From Flaviflagellibacter sp963786225 (GTDB lineage Bacteria > Pseudomonadota > Alphaproteobacteria > Rhizobiales > Methylopilaceae): DNA of 64,000 nucleotides. The DNA lies in the NCBI GenBank assembly GCA_963786225.1, contig CAWAYQ010000032.1:248001-312000 (forward strand), written 5' to 3'. Shown piece after piece: positions 63,337 through 64,000 of this stretch; the stretch's first letter is position 1, and every line of letters begins with the position of its first letter. The position numbers were made by a program, and so were the translations under genes. Under the pieces are notes generated by a model. That model was not told the origin of the DNA. It searched no databases and saw nothing but the letters and a program-made list of their open reading frames with translations.

Positions 63337-63540
63337 ATGGGCGGCAAATTTGAGTACCTGACTGACAAGTCCTCGGGGATGCCGGTCTACATTCACAAAG
63401 ACAGGGTCGTAGCCATTAAGGCGTTGTCCCAGGGCACCGAGATTTGGACGGCGGGCGGGCTATCGTTCATCGTCAGCGAGCCGACCGAAAGGGTCATCTC
63501 GGTGCTGGACCCGGATCCGGACACCCTTAACGACAAGTGA
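63337..63540 (+). CDS. Small orphan protein
   Basis: 67 aa with an excellent ribosome-binding site (GGAGG, 7 bases before ATG). Predicted beta-rich: VYIHKDRVVAIKALSQGTEIWTAGGLSFIV, somewhat like the small FlbD/YlzI-type fold, but I do not assign it. No signal or membrane helix. Confidence 0.6.
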   Translation: MGGKFEYLTDKSSGMPVYIHKDRVVAIKALSQGTEIWTAGGLSFIVSEPTERVISVLDPDPDTLNDK

Positions 63541-63597
63541 TGAACGGAAGGAATGGCGCAGGGTTCGACCCTAAACCCGCTGATTAAGAGACGCATA

Positions 63598-63640
63598 GCA
63601 CGTCAGTATGATCAATGGCGCACCTCAGTATGATCAGTGG
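63598..63640. repeat. Short tandem direct repeat
   Basis: Two 21-bp copies, GCACGTCAGTATGATCAATGG and a variant with two changes, with a 22-bp period (63598-63618, 63620-63640). Each contains TGATCA. Could be an operator pair or a mobile-element scar. Confidence 0.6.
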
Positions 63641-63721
63641 CTCGGCTGCAAAATGCTAGCGTTTCGCCTTAAGCAAAATCAATCGGTTACAAGCGGATTG
63701 TAAAAAGCCGAGAGTCCACAA

Positions 63722-63868
63722 ATGATTTACCGCCGTCCACACTTTACCCTCATCGTTCCCATCGTTCTCATCGGCTTGGTCTGCATCGTGCTGCTGGGGC
63801 TGATCGACTTCCCCGGAGGGAATGAACCATCCTCCACTCGATTCGATCGAGTGCTGTCGTCGCTATAG
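63722..63868 (+). CDS. Possible 48-aa membrane peptide
   Basis: ATG 63722 to TAG 63868. A basic start (MIYRRPHF), one hydrophobic helix (LIVPIVLIGLVCIVLLGLI) and a polar tail. It fits a single-span small membrane protein, but the ribosome-binding site is modest and there is no family match. Confidence 0.4.
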   Translation: MIYRRPHFTLIVPIVLIGLVCIVLLGLIDFPGGNEPSSTRFDRVLSSL

Positions 63869-64000
63869 TCGTACTGACAATTCCCCACCTTTGCGGCTGG
63901 AAATCCCGGGGCCACATTTTTCGACTTCGCACGCTCCCGGTTGGACAAGAGATTGACGACGATCGGGCCGCGATTAGATGGCAGAAGTGACCACGCGGAG

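Noticed and set aside
63727..63948. 73-aa minus-strand frame near the window end
   Set aside because: It overlaps the more plausible membrane peptide on the plus strand and has no coding-like features.
1..64000. CRISPR arrays, toxin-antitoxin or phage-defence modules
   Set aside because: No regularly spaced repeat series, cas-like genes or paired small toxin/antitoxin frames were seen; the only tandem repeat is the contiguous 30-bp array at 15576-15695.

Overview
The window is a GC-rich (low-to-mid 60s %) alphaproteobacterial chromosome segment, most likely Hyphomicrobiales. Pointers are the fused cysN/cysC, the stand-alone dapD and dapE, a DUF1236 protein, a full Tad/Cpa pilus locus, two CtrA-type boxes, an AbcR-like anti-Shine-Dalgarno sRNA and short palindromic repeats typical of the order. 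I do not recognise the species.

Layout. 1-6.6 kb: end of a trehalose synthase-maltokinase gene, glgB, then cysD-cysNC (sulfate activation). 6.6-16 kb: small genes, a candidate sRNA, a DUF72 protein, ArfB, a double cold-shock-domain protein, a chemoreceptor, HrpB, a DUF1194 protein and an aspartic protease followed by a 30-bp tandem repeat. 15.7-19.6 kb: phosphomannomutase/phosphoglucomutase and a GGDEF-EAL protein. 19.5-31 kb: Tad pilus locus (two TadE-like genes and a stand-alone secretin-N-domain gene on the minus strand; flp-cpaA-cpaB-cpaC-cpaD-cpaE-cpaF-tadB-tadC on plus; tadD convergent). 31-33 kb: M17 aminopeptidase and NlpC/P60 hydrolase. 33.4-42.2 kb: a minus-strand Yej-type peptide ABC importer operon with two solute-binding-protein genes and a cation-efflux gene embedded between the permease and ATPase genes. 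42.2-45.2 kb: cytochrome c, kdsB, pheA, HIT protein. 45.3-48.4 kb: SRP RNA-dnaX-ybaB-recR. 48.5-56 kb: DUF1236, AmpG-like transporter, rmuC, def-fmt-GNAT-truA, dapE. 56.4-60.1 kb: decayed DUF805 gene, dapD, yidC, rnpA, rpmH. 60.2-61.9 kb: histidine kinase and tRNA-Arg(ACG). 61.9-64 kb: accessory end with a serine-recombinase remnant, DUF1801 and small orphan genes.

The most striking feature is a set of single-base frameshifts confined to dispensable surface or uptake genes: cpaC (two), cpaD, tadB (two), a tadE gene, probably flp, both Yej binding proteins, and DUF805. The many housekeeping genes read through cleanly. In most cases the reading frame resumes perfectly in a shifted frame after one extra base. 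This is either very recent inactivation of the Tad pilus and peptide uptake, or residual assembly indels with an oddly non-random distribution. Other points of interest are the candidate AbcR-type sRNA with a complete promoter and terminator, exact CtrA-type boxes upstream of the GGDEF-EAL gene and the TadE operon, the CDF gene inside the yej operon, and an in-frame 30-bp tandem repeat copied from the end of a protease gene.
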